Part shown: positions 48,055 through 56,962 of the stretch, piece by piece
Numbering within the stretch: the first letter of the stretch is position 1
Layout of the letters: every line of letters starts with the position of its first letter
Assembly: GCA_002733805.1 (NCBI GenBank)
Contig: NVXG01000006.1
Span: forward strand, 31,741-95,740
DNA length: 64,000 nt
Direction of reading: 5' to 3'
Source: Robiginitomaculum sp.
GTDB taxonomy: Bacteria > Pseudomonadota > Alphaproteobacteria > Caulobacterales > Maricaulaceae
Translations under genes and position numbers: made by a program
The notes under the pieces: model-generated
What the model saw: only the letters and a program-made list of their open reading frames with translations
Database searches by the model: none
Told to the model about the DNA's origin: nothing

Positions 48055-49493
48055 AGCGTTTTTCTCTGCTATTTTTGGCGTTGGCCATTGGTGTGAGCGG
48101 CTGTTCTACCTTGAACCGGGCCCGTGATCTGCTGCCGTTTGGCGAAGATGATGAAGCCAAGCAATTGCGTGAACAGGGTATTACTCCTGAAAAGGAAAAT
48201 CGGGTTTCTGTCTTGCTGTTTGAGCAAAGTCTGACGGTTGATCCGGATATGGCAGGCAGCGTAATTTCACTGCCGCCGAGTTATCAAAACACCGACTGGT
48301 CTCAAGCCGGTGCTTTCCCCAGTCATGCACCGCAACATTTGCAGGCAGCAGAAGAGTTGGATTTGCTCTGGAAACGCGGGTTCGGTAAAAAATCCGACAA
48401 TAAGGGCCGGGTGATGGCTCCGCCGGTAATTGCCGGTAACCGATTGTTTGCCATGGATTCCCGTGGCGCTGTGCAAGCCTTTGATCTGGAAAGTGGGCGC
48501 CCCTTGTGGCGAACAAAATTAAAAGCGGTCAAACTTAACGTTGAAAAACAAGACAAGCAAAAATGGTATTCTGGCGGATTTCGTGGCGTAGCCGATAAAA
48601 TGCGCAATCGAAGCAGTGAAGGCTATGGCGGAGGCTTGGCTGTCTCTGGCGGTCAGTTGTTTGTAACATCTGGTTTGGGATTTATTGCGGCGCTGGATGT
48701 AACGACTGGCGAGGAAATATGGCGAACCGAAACGCCAACCCCGTTGCATACGGCACCATCCGTATCCGAAGGACGTTTGTTCGTGGTTTCACAGGACGAT
48801 GAACTTTTTGCGCTTTCGACCGATACCGGTGAGATTTTGTGGACGTTCCAAGGGATTGTCGAATCGGCTCGCATCCTGTCGTCCAGTGCGTCAGCCATTT
48901 ATGGTGAAGTGGTGGTTGCCCCATTTGCGTCTGGCGAAATAACCGCATTTCGGGTGCAAAATGGCCGTTCGATTTGGAGCGATGCTCTGACCCGCTCGTC
49001 TGGATTAACCGCTCTATCCGAACTGAATGATCTGGCCGCTAGCCCGACTATTTTTGACAATACGGTCTATGCAATTTCCCATTCCGGGATGTTGGCGGCA
49101 ATTGATCTTCGTTCGGGCCAACGGTTATGGGCGCGCCAAGTGGGCGGGATCAACATGCCGTGGATTGCTGGCAACACCATATATGTATTGACCAATGATG
49201 GCGAAGTCGCTGCTGTTTCTCGGGCCGATGGCAAAGTGATCTGGCTCAAGCAAATGCGCCAATTCAAAAATTTGAAAAAGCGCAAAAAACGGATTGCCTG
49301 GGCCGGACCGGTATTAACCAGCAACCGGTTATTGCTGGTTTCCTCATCGGGTGATGTGGTGCATTTATCACCTCAAGATGGTGAAGAGCTGAACCGGACC
49401 AAGTTCCGCGACAAGTTTTTCATTGCGCCAGTCGTGGCGGGTGGCAAGGCATTTCTTATTTCCGATAAAGCCAAAATTTACGCGTTGCAATAA
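48051..49493 (+). CDS. bamB: Outer membrane assembly lipoprotein BamB
   Basis: The 480-aa protein is a lipoprotein (signal peptide LFLALAIGVSGC) with an eight-bladed PQQ-type beta-propeller. Repeated blade signatures include DSRGAVQAFDLESGRPLWR, ALDVTTGEEIWRTETP, ALSTDTGEILWTFQG, AIDLRSGQRLWARQ and VSRADGKVIWLKQM. It is the BAM-complex component that helps fold outer-membrane beta-barrel proteins, fitting the TonB receptors of this organism. It overlaps the YfgM-like gene by 4 bp and precedes der, a common alphaproteobacterial order. Confidence 0.9.
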   Translation: MKRFSLLFLALAIGVSGCSTLNRARDLLPFGEDDEAKQLREQGITPEKENRVSVLLFEQSLTVDPDMAGSVISLPPSYQNTDWSQAGAFPSHAPQHLQAAEELDLLWKRGFGKKSDNKGRVMAPPVIAGNRLFAMDSRGAVQAFDLESGRPLWRTKLKAVKLNVEKQDKQKWYSGGFRGVADKMRNRSSEGYGGGLAVSGGQLFVTSGLGFIAALDVTTGEEIWRTETPTPLHTAPSVSEGRLFVVSQDDELFALSTDTGEILWTFQGIVESARILSSSASAIYGEVVVAPFASGEITAFRVQNGRSIWSDALTRSSGLTALSELNDLAASPTIFDNTVYAISHSGMLAAIDLRSGQRLWARQVGGINMPWIAGNTIYVLTNDGEVAAVSRADGKVIWLKQMRQFKNLKKRKKRIAWAGPVLTSNRLLLVSSSGDVVHLSPQDGEELNRTKFRDKFFIAPVVAGGKAFLISDKAKIYALQ

Positions 49494-49566
49494 AGTAAAA
49501 TTGCCGAAATTTTGATCAATTTGTGGTCGATCCCGGCGCTTGGTCGCCGGAACGGGAGAAAAACCA

Positions 49567-50940
49567 ATGTCGTTGCGACTGGTTATTGTGGGCCGCCCCA
49601 ATGTGGGCAAATCAACCCTGTTTAATCGCTTAGCCGGGCGCAAGCTGGCTATCGTGCACGATCAACCTGGGGTGACCCGCGACCGCCGTGAAGGTCATGG
49701 GCGCTTTGGCAATATTGATTTGTCATTGGTCGACACTGCCGGGTTTGAAACTGCAAAAATGGGTATTGAAGCCGATATGCGGAAGCAAACCCTAGAAGCG
49801 GTTGAGCAAGCCGATGTTTGCCTGTTCGTCATTGATGCGCGTAGCGGGCTTGTCCCGTTGGATGAGACCTTTGCCGCCCTGTTGCGCCGTTCAGGTCGCC
49901 CGGTGGTGATTGCAGCCAACAAGGCCGAGGGCATCCGGGAATGGCCCGGAGTGCTGGAAGGCTATGCGTTGGGCTTCGGTGAGCCGGTGGCCATATCGGC
50001 CGAACATAATCAGGGTATGGAAGAGTTGTTTGATGCCCTGATGGCAGTTTGGGACGAGGACGAAGAAGACGATGAAACGGCGGTTGAGGCCGGTGAAGCA
50101 CCGCTACGCATTGCTGTGGTTGGTCGCCCCAATGCTGGTAAATCAACCTTGATCAATTCACTGATCGGTGAATCGCGGTTGATCACGGGTCCGGAAGCCG
50201 GCGTAACCCGGGATTCGATTTCCGTGGATTGGACCTGGGACGGACAAAGCGTTCGCTTGGCTGATACTGCCGGCATGCGAAAAAAAGCCAAAGTGCAGGA
50301 TGGGTTGGAAAAGCTATCGGTTAATGACAGTTTGCATGCCATTCGCTTTGCCGAGGTCGTGGTCGTGGTGGTCGATGCACAAATCGCCTTTGACAAACAG
50401 GATTTGCAGATCGCCGATCTGGCCGAGCGCGAAGGCCGTGCGGTTGTTGTCGTGGTCACCAAATGGGACTTGATTGCTGAAAAGCAGAAAAAACTGGCGG
50501 CCTTAAAATCTAGCTTGATGTACGCTTTGCCGCAAATGCGTGGTATCCCGATGGTGGCGCTTTCCAGCACATCCGGTAAGGGCTTGGAAAAATTGATGCC
50601 AGCCATCCTGACCGTGTACAAAGACTGGAATGCATTGATCAAAACTCGTGATTTGAATGATTGGTTGCATCATAAGGTAGAGCGCCATCCACCGCCCGCT
50701 TTGCAAGGTCGACGGATTAAACCTCGCTATTTGACCCAAACCAAAACAAGGCCGCCAACTTTTGTGCTGATTTGCAGCCGGGCCAAGTATCTGGCCACTT
50801 CGTACAAGCGGTTTCTGATCAATGGTCTGCGGGATGATTTTGACCTGAGTGCCACGCCAATTCGCCTTGTGGTCAAGGCCGGGAAAAATCCATATGTCGA
50901 TGGGTCGCGCGGCGGTAAGGCGGACAAAAAGAAACGGTAG
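49567..50940 (+). CDS. der: Ribosome assembly GTPase Der (EngA)
   Basis: The protein of about 457 aa has two tandem GTPase domains. G1 motifs are GRPNVGKST (about residue 9) and GRPNAGKST (about 185), G3 motifs DTAGFE and DTAGMR, and G4 NKAE and TKWD. A KH-like C-terminal domain follows (HPPPALQGRRIKPRYLTQTKTRPPTFV). An acidic linker DEDEEDDE joins the G domains. It acts in 50S subunit maturation. GGGAG precedes the ATG at 49567. Confidence 0.96.
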   Translation: MSLRLVIVGRPNVGKSTLFNRLAGRKLAIVHDQPGVTRDRREGHGRFGNIDLSLVDTAGFETAKMGIEADMRKQTLEAVEQADVCLFVIDARSGLVPLDETFAALLRRSGRPVVIAANKAEGIREWPGVLEGYALGFGEPVAISAEHNQGMEELFDALMAVWDEDEEDDETAVEAGEAPLRIAVVGRPNAGKSTLINSLIGESRLITGPEAGVTRDSISVDWTWDGQSVRLADTAGMRKKAKVQDGLEKLSVNDSLHAIRFAEVVVVVVDAQIAFDKQDLQIADLAEREGRAVVVVVTKWDLIAEKQKKLAALKSSLMYALPQMRGIPMVALSSTSGKGLEKLMPAILTVYKDWNALIKTRDLNDWLHHKVERHPPPALQGRRIKPRYLTQTKTRPPTFVLICSRAKYLATSYKRFLINGLRDDFDLSATPIRLVVKAGKNPYVDGSRGGKADKKKR

Positions 50941-50995
50941 CCCATGGCGCATTTGTCGCATGGAGTTTGCGCGGATTTTTGCGTAAGTAGTCACA

Positions 50996-52348
50996 ATGAA
51001 AAAGCAATTGTTGAAATACGCAAACATCGAAGTTCCGCGCTATACCAGCTATCCAACCGCCGTACAGTTTCATAGCGCAATTGACGAGTCACAATACCGC
51101 CAATGGTTGGGGGCGCTGTCCGCTTCCGAACCGGTTTCGCTTTATGTACACATCCCGTTTTGTGAAAAAATGTGCTGGTACTGCGGATGCCATACCAATG
51201 TGGTCAATGGTTATGATCGCATATCGGCTTATGTCGATGATTTACTGCATGAAATTGAACTAATTTCCAAAGCGGGTTCGGGTGCGATCGGACCAGTAAC
51301 GCACCTGCATTTTGGGGGCGGCTCCCCCAGCATGTTAAAACCGGAAGACTTTGACGCGATCGTTGCGAAGTTAAAAGCAAACTTTTCATTTGCGCCAAAT
51401 GCCGAAATCGCCGTTGAGATTGACCCGCGTACCGTAGATCAGGCCAAGGCGGAGCGGTATGCGGCGATTGGCGTAAACCGGGTTTCTCTAGGCGTGCAAG
51501 ATTTCAACGAACACGTGCAGCTAAAAATCAACCGGATACAACCGCCCGAACAGGTGAGGCAAGTGAAAAGCTGGCTGCAAGATGCCGGGATTGCTGCGGT
51601 GAATTTTGATTTGATCTATGGCTTGCCCGGACAGTCGCTGGACGACATTGCCAAATCCATTGAAATTGCCCTGAGCATGCAACCCGATCGTTTTGCGGTG
51701 TTTGGCTATGCCCACGTGCCATGGTTCAAAAAACATCAGGAAATGATCAAGCAGGAAGACCTGCCAGATACCCAATTACGTTTGGCGCAGGCCGACCTGG
51801 TTGCCGAGCTGTTGGTGGCCGCCGGTTATATTCGGATTGGGTTTGATCATTACGCTAAAGCGGATGATCCATTGGGGCAGGCCATGCGCCAAAACCGGGT
51901 TCGCCGGAATTTTCAAGGCTATACCGATGACAATTGCGATGTGTTGATCGGATTTGGTGCGTCATCTATTTCGGCTCTGCCGGACGGGTATGTGCAAAAT
52001 GATCCGCATATGGGCAAATGGCGACAGGCCGTGCGTGCAGGGAACCTACCTATTGTGCGCGGACTGGCATTAAGCGACGATGATAAATTTCGCGGACAGG
52101 CCATCATGCAGATTTTAAGTTTGGGGTTTTTGGACCTTGCGGCCCATTGTCAGGCTGCTGGAAGAGAACTGGCCGAGTTTGATGATGCATTAGCCAAACT
52201 TGCACCCTTGGAGCAAGATGGTTTGGTCAAATTGGATGATAATACCGTTCGCGTGACCGCTGAAGGTATCCGTTTTTCACGCAATATTGCGGCTTGTTTT
52301 GATGTGCATTGGCAAAGACAGGAGAACCGCCATTCGCTGGCAGTTTGA
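50996..52348 (+). CDS. hemN: Oxygen-independent coproporphyrinogen III oxidase
   Basis: The 450-aa radical SAM enzyme makes protoporphyrinogen IX under low oxygen. It starts with the HemN-specific VPRYTSYPTAVQF, has the iron-sulfur motif HIPFCEKMCWYCGCHT (CxxxCxxCxC), LHFGGGSPSML, EIDPRT, NRVSLGVQDF and NFDLIYGLPGQ, and the C-terminal HemN segment. Its ribosome site is weak. It is followed by a repeat-bearing gap on the right. It suggests that the organism meets microaerobic conditions. Confidence 0.93.
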   Translation: MKKQLLKYANIEVPRYTSYPTAVQFHSAIDESQYRQWLGALSASEPVSLYVHIPFCEKMCWYCGCHTNVVNGYDRISAYVDDLLHEIELISKAGSGAIGPVTHLHFGGGSPSMLKPEDFDAIVAKLKANFSFAPNAEIAVEIDPRTVDQAKAERYAAIGVNRVSLGVQDFNEHVQLKINRIQPPEQVRQVKSWLQDAGIAAVNFDLIYGLPGQSLDDIAKSIEIALSMQPDRFAVFGYAHVPWFKKHQEMIKQEDLPDTQLRLAQADLVAELLVAAGYIRIGFDHYAKADDPLGQAMRQNRVRRNFQGYTDDNCDVLIGFGASSISALPDGYVQNDPHMGKWRQAVRAGNLPIVRGLALSDDDKFRGQAIMQILSLGFLDLAAHCQAAGRELAEFDDALAKLAPLEQDGLVKLDDNTVRVTAEGIRFSRNIAACFDVHWQRQENRHSLAV

Positions 52349-52406
52349 GCTGAAACGATTTGGCGTAGGAACTAGTGCGTCTTGGGAGTAACTGTACTTT
52401 ATTGTC

Positions 52407-52448
52407 ATCACACGGCCATCCTCTGACTTGATCGGTGGGCCGGGTGAT
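52407..52448. repeat. Palindromic intergenic element
   Basis: ATCACACGGCC and GGCCGGGTGAT form an 11-bp imperfect inverted repeat (10 of 11) with a 20-bp spacer in the hemN-SDR convergent gap. It ends in GGTGATCCAG, like the repeat family seen at 61.6-62.6 kb. Confidence 0.5.
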
Positions 52449-52488
52449 CCAGGTAATGTTGCAATGATCATTTCATGAGGGTAGACCT

Positions 52489-52519
52489 GCTGGATTGCCC
52501 GGACAAGTCGTGCAATGAC
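52489..52519 (+). repeat. Palindromic intergenic element, CTGGAT...ACAAGTCG...ATGAC family
   Basis: CTGGATTGCCCGGACAAGTC continues as GTGCAATGAC. The arms ATTGCCCG and CGTGCAAT pair in 7 of 8 places. It shares CTGGAT-nn-CCCG-n-ACAAGTCG-n-G-nn-ATGAC with the two 35-bp repeats at 61654 and 62489, with compensating changes in the stem, so it is a member of the same family. Confidence 0.65.
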
Positions 52520-52553
52520 AGGCGAGGGTGATGCCAATGAAACGCGACCTGCT

Positions 52554-53288
52554 TTAATTCTTGACCCAATCAACCCAGTTGATGATCTCACCATGGCGCT
52601 CGCAGGTCGGCAGAGCCAGCTCGACAAACAATGGTGCGATGTCAGCCGGTGTCGGTAAAGTTTTCGGGTCTTCGCCGGGCATTGCTTTGGCCCGCATCGC
52701 GGTGGCGACCGGTCCCGGCGAGATCAGATTGACCTTTATATCCGTATAGGCAATTTCGGTGGCATAGCTAAGGGCGATGGTCTCGAGCGCCGATTTGCTG
52801 GCGGCATAAAGCGACCAGAATGCCGAGTTGGAGTGAGCTGCGCCTGAAGTGACAAAAATCACCCGCCCGGCATCCGAAGCCCGCAACAGGGGATCAAAGG
52901 AACGCAGCAATCGCCAATTGGCCGTGACGTTGATTTTCATGGTTTTTTCGAACAAATCAGGTTCGATATGTGGCACTGGCGAAATGGAGCCCAATAGGGC
53001 GGCATTGCCGACCAAGATGTCCAGTTTGCCCCAGCGTTCGGCCACGACACCGCCCAACCGATCAATGCCATCCAGGTCTTCCAGATCAGCCACGATGATT
53101 GAACAACTACCACCGATGGCTTGGATTTCGTCGTCGAGTTCTTCCAGTCCGCCTTGCGTGCGGGCCAGTACCAGAATATGCGTGCCTGCTTCGGCCAACG
53201 CCAAAGCTGCGGCGCGGCCGATACCGCGCGATGCGCCGGTGACTAACGCAATACGCCCGGCAAGCGATTTTGTCTGTTTCGTGTTCAT
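52554..53288 (-). CDS. Short-chain dehydrogenase/reductase
   Basis: The 244-aa classical SDR shows the NAD(P)-binding VTGASRGIGRAAALAL, the NxA segment GNAALLGSI, and the catalytic YAASKSALE. The C-terminal region TCERHGEIINWVDWVKN is short. Substrate unknown. It starts 11 bp after purF on the same strand and probably ends the radA-cvpA-purF operon. Confidence 0.87.
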   Translation of the reverse strand: MNTKQTKSLAGRIALVTGASRGIGRAAALALAEAGTHILVLARTQGGLEELDDEIQAIGGSCSIIVADLEDLDGIDRLGGVVAERWGKLDILVGNAALLGSISPVPHIEPDLFEKTMKINVTANWRLLRSFDPLLRASDAGRVIFVTSGAAHSNSAFWSLYAASKSALETIALSYATEIAYTDIKVNLISPGPVATAMRAKAMPGEDPKTLPTPADIAPLFVELALPTCERHGEIINWVDWVKN

Positions 53289-53299
53289 GGGGATAGGCT

Positions 53300-54790
53300 C
53301 TAGGCTACTTCGGATAACAAGGATAGCTGTAAATCCTTGTCGGATTTATCATGCTCATGGTCATATAGCCGGGTGGGGTAATCGCCGGTAAAATAGTGAT
53401 CGGCAAACTTGGGATTGTCGGCTTCTCGCGCCGATTCGCCCATGGCCCGGTATAACCCATCGACCGACAAAAACCCGAGACTGTCCACCTCGAGTTTTTG
53501 ACGCATTTCTTCGAGCGAGTGGGTGGCGGCAATCAATTTCTTGCGGTCAGACAGGTTGATCCCATAAAAATCAGGGTGGCAGATTTTCGGGCTGGCTGAG
53601 CGAAAGTGCACTTCCGTGGCACCTGCATCACGGACCATGCGGACAATTTTGAGCGATGTTGTGCCGCGAACAATTGAATCATCAACCAACAGCACACGTT
53701 TGCCAGCCAGCACGCCACGATTGGCCGCATGTTTCATGCGAACTCCCATATCACGGATCGCCTGGGTGGGTTGAATGAAAGTACGGCCGACATAATGGTT
53801 GCGAATAATCCCCAATTCAAACGGAATGCCGCTTTGTTGTGCAAAACCGATGGCGGCGGGCACCCCAGAATCCGGTACAGGTACAATCACATCAACATCG
53901 GCTGGGTGCTCTAGGGCCAGATTGTGTCCCATATTTTTTCGGACCTGATATACGTTTTTGCCGTCGACGTATGAATCCGGGCGCGCGAAATAGACAAACT
54001 CAAAAATGCAGGGGCGCGGTTTTACGTTTGGAAATGGATGTATCGAGCGGATGCTGCCGTTCTTACCGATGATCACCACTTCGCCCGGCTCGATATTGCG
54101 GACAAAACTGGCACCGATCATATCCAGCGCACAGGTTTCTGATACCAATATGTAACTGTTATCCAGCTTGCCCAAGACCAATGGCCGAATGCCATATGGA
54201 TCGCGGGCACCGATTAGTTTTTTATTGGTCAGGGCAACCAGTGCATAAGCACCCTCGATCTGCTTCAAGGCATCGACAAAGCGGTCCACCAATTTGGTGC
54301 GACGCGAGCGGGCCAGCAATTGCAACACAACCTCGGTGTCGGAAGTCGATTGAAAAATAGCCCCTTCATCAACCAATTGTTGTCGCAAGTGACGGGCATT
54401 TGTGAAATTTCCATTGTGGGCAACTGCGATACCGCTTGATTTCAAATCGGCATACAGGGGTTGCACATTGCGAAGAGCCGCATCGCCTTGCGTTGAGTAG
54501 CGCACATGGCCAATGGCAGCATCACCGGGTAAACGATCAACTACATTGTCTCCTGAAAAATTTTCGGCGACCAATCCCAAATGGCGTTCAGAGGCAAATC
54601 TTTTGCCATCAAATGCTGCAATGCCACAAGCTTCCTGCCCACGGTGTTGCAAGCCATGCAAGCCAAGGACAGCCAAGGATGCCGCATGTTTTGCACCGAA
54701 AACACCAAAAACCCCGCATTCTTCGCGGGGTTTATCTTCAAATGGGTCGATCATCAATTCGGGCCAGCCGGTCTCGATCATCGCGGTCAT
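53300..54790 (-). CDS. purF: Amidophosphoribosyltransferase
   Basis: The 496-aa enzyme makes phosphoribosylamine from PRPP and glutamine, the first step of purine synthesis. The Ntn glutaminase nucleophile Cys is in REECGVFGVFG, after a propeptide. GLQHRGQEACG, HVRYSTQGD and HNGNFTNA follow. The PRPP loop reads VLLVDDSIVRGTTSLKIVRM and CHPDFYGINL marks the C-terminal region. AGGAG lies seven bases before the chosen ATG, which overlaps the cvpA stop by 4 bp. The cvpA-purF order is widespread. Confidence 0.95.
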   Translation of the reverse strand: MTAMIETGWPELMIDPFEDKPREECGVFGVFGAKHAASLAVLGLHGLQHRGQEACGIAAFDGKRFASERHLGLVAENFSGDNVVDRLPGDAAIGHVRYSTQGDAALRNVQPLYADLKSSGIAVAHNGNFTNARHLRQQLVDEGAIFQSTSDTEVVLQLLARSRRTKLVDRFVDALKQIEGAYALVALTNKKLIGARDPYGIRPLVLGKLDNSYILVSETCALDMIGASFVRNIEPGEVVIIGKNGSIRSIHPFPNVKPRPCIFEFVYFARPDSYVDGKNVYQVRKNMGHNLALEHPADVDVIVPVPDSGVPAAIGFAQQSGIPFELGIIRNHYVGRTFIQPTQAIRDMGVRMKHAANRGVLAGKRVLLVDDSIVRGTTSLKIVRMVRDAGATEVHFRSASPKICHPDFYGINLSDRKKLIAATHSLEEMRQKLEVDSLGFLSVDGLYRAMGESAREADNPKFADHYFTGDYPTRLYDHEHDKSDKDLQLSLLSEVA

Positions 54791-55473
54791 TCTTCGGCTC
54801 CTGAACCTGAATCGGGTTCTGTTTCGGGAGTGTCATTTTCCAGCCGGGTCGTTATCACCTGATCCAAGGTGCGCCGGTCTGATTGCTCATATCCTTGCTC
54901 ACTGGATTGCGCCGGTGCGCGCTCCGTTTGCTGGGGTGGTGGCGCGCTCGGGCTGTTTTCCGAAACGCGAATATCCGACACAATGGAATTGGGTACAAGG
55001 GATTTTAAGGCGACCGCCGTGGCGCTAACTACCGGGTAGACTCGTGCAGTCGAAACCCAATCCGGGGTTTGTCCCGGCTTGGTCAAAAAATTCCAACCAA
55101 GCAAAACCAAAGCCAGCATCACCATGCCGCGTACCACACCAAAAGCGAAACCTGCGGTCCGATCCAACACACCGATATGGCGGTTCATATGGACAAATCC
55201 GCTAACCTTGTGGGTGAGCATGGTCATTACGACATAAACGCCCAAAAATATGGTCAATGCAGTTACGCCAGTGGCGATCAATTCACTGTCAATCCAGTTC
55301 ATAGTCACTTGGCGAAATACCGGTAAGGTAAAAATTGTGGCAAGCGACGCAACAACAAATGAGGCAATCGACAGAGATTCGCGAACGAAACCCCGGGTTA
55401 ATGCCAACACACTTGAGAGCAGCAAAACGCCAAGGGCAACGACGTCAAGAACAAGGGCCGGATTTGCATTCAT
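54787..55473 (-). CDS. cvpA: CvpA-family membrane protein
   Basis: The 228-aa protein has four predicted transmembrane helices. CvpA features are VVALGVLLLSSVLALTRGFVRESLSI, IGVLDRTAGFAFGVVRGMVMLALVLLGW, and a long Pro/Gln/Glu-rich cytoplasmic tail (SAPPPQQTERAPAQSSEQ). CvpA is linked to colicin V export and envelope stress in E. coli, and the gene is usually next to purF. Here it overlaps purF by 4 bp and follows radA by 15 bp. Confidence 0.9.
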   Translation of the reverse strand: MNANPALVLDVVALGVLLLSSVLALTRGFVRESLSIASFVVASLATIFTLPVFRQVTMNWIDSELIATGVTALTIFLGVYVVMTMLTHKVSGFVHMNRHIGVLDRTAGFAFGVVRGMVMLALVLLGWNFLTKPGQTPDWVSTARVYPVVSATAVALKSLVPNSIVSDIRVSENSPSAPPPQQTERAPAQSSEQGYEQSDRRTLDQVITTRLENDTPETEPDSGSGAEE

Positions 55474-55488
55474 CTTGCGTATCTCAGA

Positions 55489-56877
55489 TTAGCCGGGGCG
55501 GTCTGCCTCGAATCTGGCGACAAGATCGCCCAATTTGTTGGTTTTCGCAATGGTACATTGTGTATCCGGTGTACCATTTCGCTGATTTTCCCCTGTGGCG
55601 ATCATTGCATGGGTGAATCCCAGTTTGTGCGCTTCTTTTAATCTCGCCACGGTTCGAGACACCGGGCGAATGGTGCCAGACAAGGCAATCTCGCCAAAAA
55701 CAACGGTTTTGGGAGGCAAAGGCTGATCAAATGCCGATGAAACTAGGGCCGCCGCAACGGCCATATCAGCCGCCGGTTCGCTGATTTTTAGCCCACCGGC
55801 GACATTTAAATAAACATCTTTCCCCGCAAAAGAAATTCCGCAGCGGGCCTCCAATACCGCCATCACCATGGCCAAACGACCCGAATCCCAGCCAACAACC
55901 GCGCGCCGTGGGGTGCCCAGCGGTGAAGGGGCAATCAGGGCTTGCACCTCGGTCAGTACCGGGCGGGTGCCTTCCATCCCGGCAAAAACCGCTGAACCGA
56001 TGGTGCCGTTTTCACAGCCATCCAGAAACAAAGAGGACGGATTGGCCACTTCGGCCAAACCTTGCTCGCCCATTTCAAACACGCCGATTTCATCGGTGGG
56101 ACCAAACCGGTTTTTGACCCCGCGCAAAATGCGGAACTGATGAGCGCGATCGCCTTCAAAGTACAAAACCGCGTCAACCATATGTTCCACTACGCGTGGC
56201 CCGGCGATTTGCCCGTCTTTGGTGACGTGCCCGATCAGCACAACTGCCGTACCGTACTTTTTGGCGAACCGGGTCAGGTCCTGCGCGCAAGCCCGCACTT
56301 GGGCCACAGTGCCGGGTGCTGCGCCCAACGCATCAGTCCATAGGGTTTGCATACTGTCGATCACCACCAGATCGGGCCGTTCGGCTTTCAAGCTGTCCAT
56401 GATGGGGCCCAAAGAGGTTTCCGATGCCAATTGCAGCGGCGCTTCTGCCAAACCCAGTCGGTTGGCCCGGGATCGGACCTGATCAATGCTTTCTTCGCCA
56501 GAGATATAAATCACCGATTTTTCGGCCAAAGCTAGTTTGGCTGCGGCCTGTAACATCAGGGTTGATTTGCCAATGCCCGGATCACCCCCGACCAACAGAG
56601 CCGAGCCGGGCACAATGCCGCCGCCGCACACCCGGTCAAACTCGTCAATGCCGGTGATCAATCGGGATAGGGGTTCAGAACTGCCTTGAAGTGAGGAAAA
56701 TTCAATACCGCGACCGCGCCGACTTCGGCTGGCTTTGGCTGGCTTGCGCCCCGGACTGTGTTCGGGGATTTCTTCGACCAACGTGTTCCAGCCACCACAA
56801 GCATCACACCGCCCAGCCCATTTGCCATGCACCGAGCCACAAGATTGACAAACAAATACGTTAGCCAGCTTTACCAT
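55489..56877 (-). CDS. radA: DNA repair protein RadA (Sms)
   Basis: The 462-aa recombination ATPase has an N-terminal C4 zinc finger (VCQSCGSVHGKWAGRCDACGGWN), a RecA-like core with Walker A GGDPGIGKST and the family KNRFG motif in RGVKNRFGPTDEIG, and a C-terminal Lon-protease-like domain with LNVAGGLKISEPAADMAVAAAL. It helps process recombination branches. It leads the radA-cvpA-purF-SDR unit and its upstream region carries a LexA-like site. Confidence 0.94.
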   Translation of the reverse strand: MVKLANVFVCQSCGSVHGKWAGRCDACGGWNTLVEEIPEHSPGRKPAKASRSRRGRGIEFSSLQGSSEPLSRLITGIDEFDRVCGGGIVPGSALLVGGDPGIGKSTLMLQAAAKLALAEKSVIYISGEESIDQVRSRANRLGLAEAPLQLASETSLGPIMDSLKAERPDLVVIDSMQTLWTDALGAAPGTVAQVRACAQDLTRFAKKYGTAVVLIGHVTKDGQIAGPRVVEHMVDAVLYFEGDRAHQFRILRGVKNRFGPTDEIGVFEMGEQGLAEVANPSSLFLDGCENGTIGSAVFAGMEGTRPVLTEVQALIAPSPLGTPRRAVVGWDSGRLAMVMAVLEARCGISFAGKDVYLNVAGGLKISEPAADMAVAAALVSSAFDQPLPPKTVVFGEIALSGTIRPVSRTVARLKEAHKLGFTHAMIATGENQRNGTPDTQCTIAKTNKLGDLVARFEADRPG

Positions 56878-56890
56878 TTGGAATCACATC

Positions 56891-56933
56891 CTTTATGTTC
56901 ATGATATGTTCTCTCATAATTGTGAACATAAAG
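56891..56933. promoter_or_regulatory. SOS-box-like GTTC-N7-GTTC within an 11-bp inverted repeat upstream of radA
   Basis: GTTC at 56897, seven bases, then GTTC at 56908 match the alphaproteobacterial LexA site GTTC-N7-GTTC. This lies inside a longer perfect inverted repeat, CTTTATGTTCA (56891-56901) and TGAACATAAAG (56923-56933), with a 21-bp centre. It stands 14-56 bp before the radA start. The arms could alternatively form a weak terminator for the upstream secreted-protein gene. Confidence 0.6.
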
Positions 56934-56962
56934 CAAACAGATTGTGGGTGCAGGTACGAGAC

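Noticed and set aside
50010-50642. 210-aa minus-strand ORF inside der
   Set aside because: Shadow ORF with Ser/Thr runs opposite an unmistakable Der protein.
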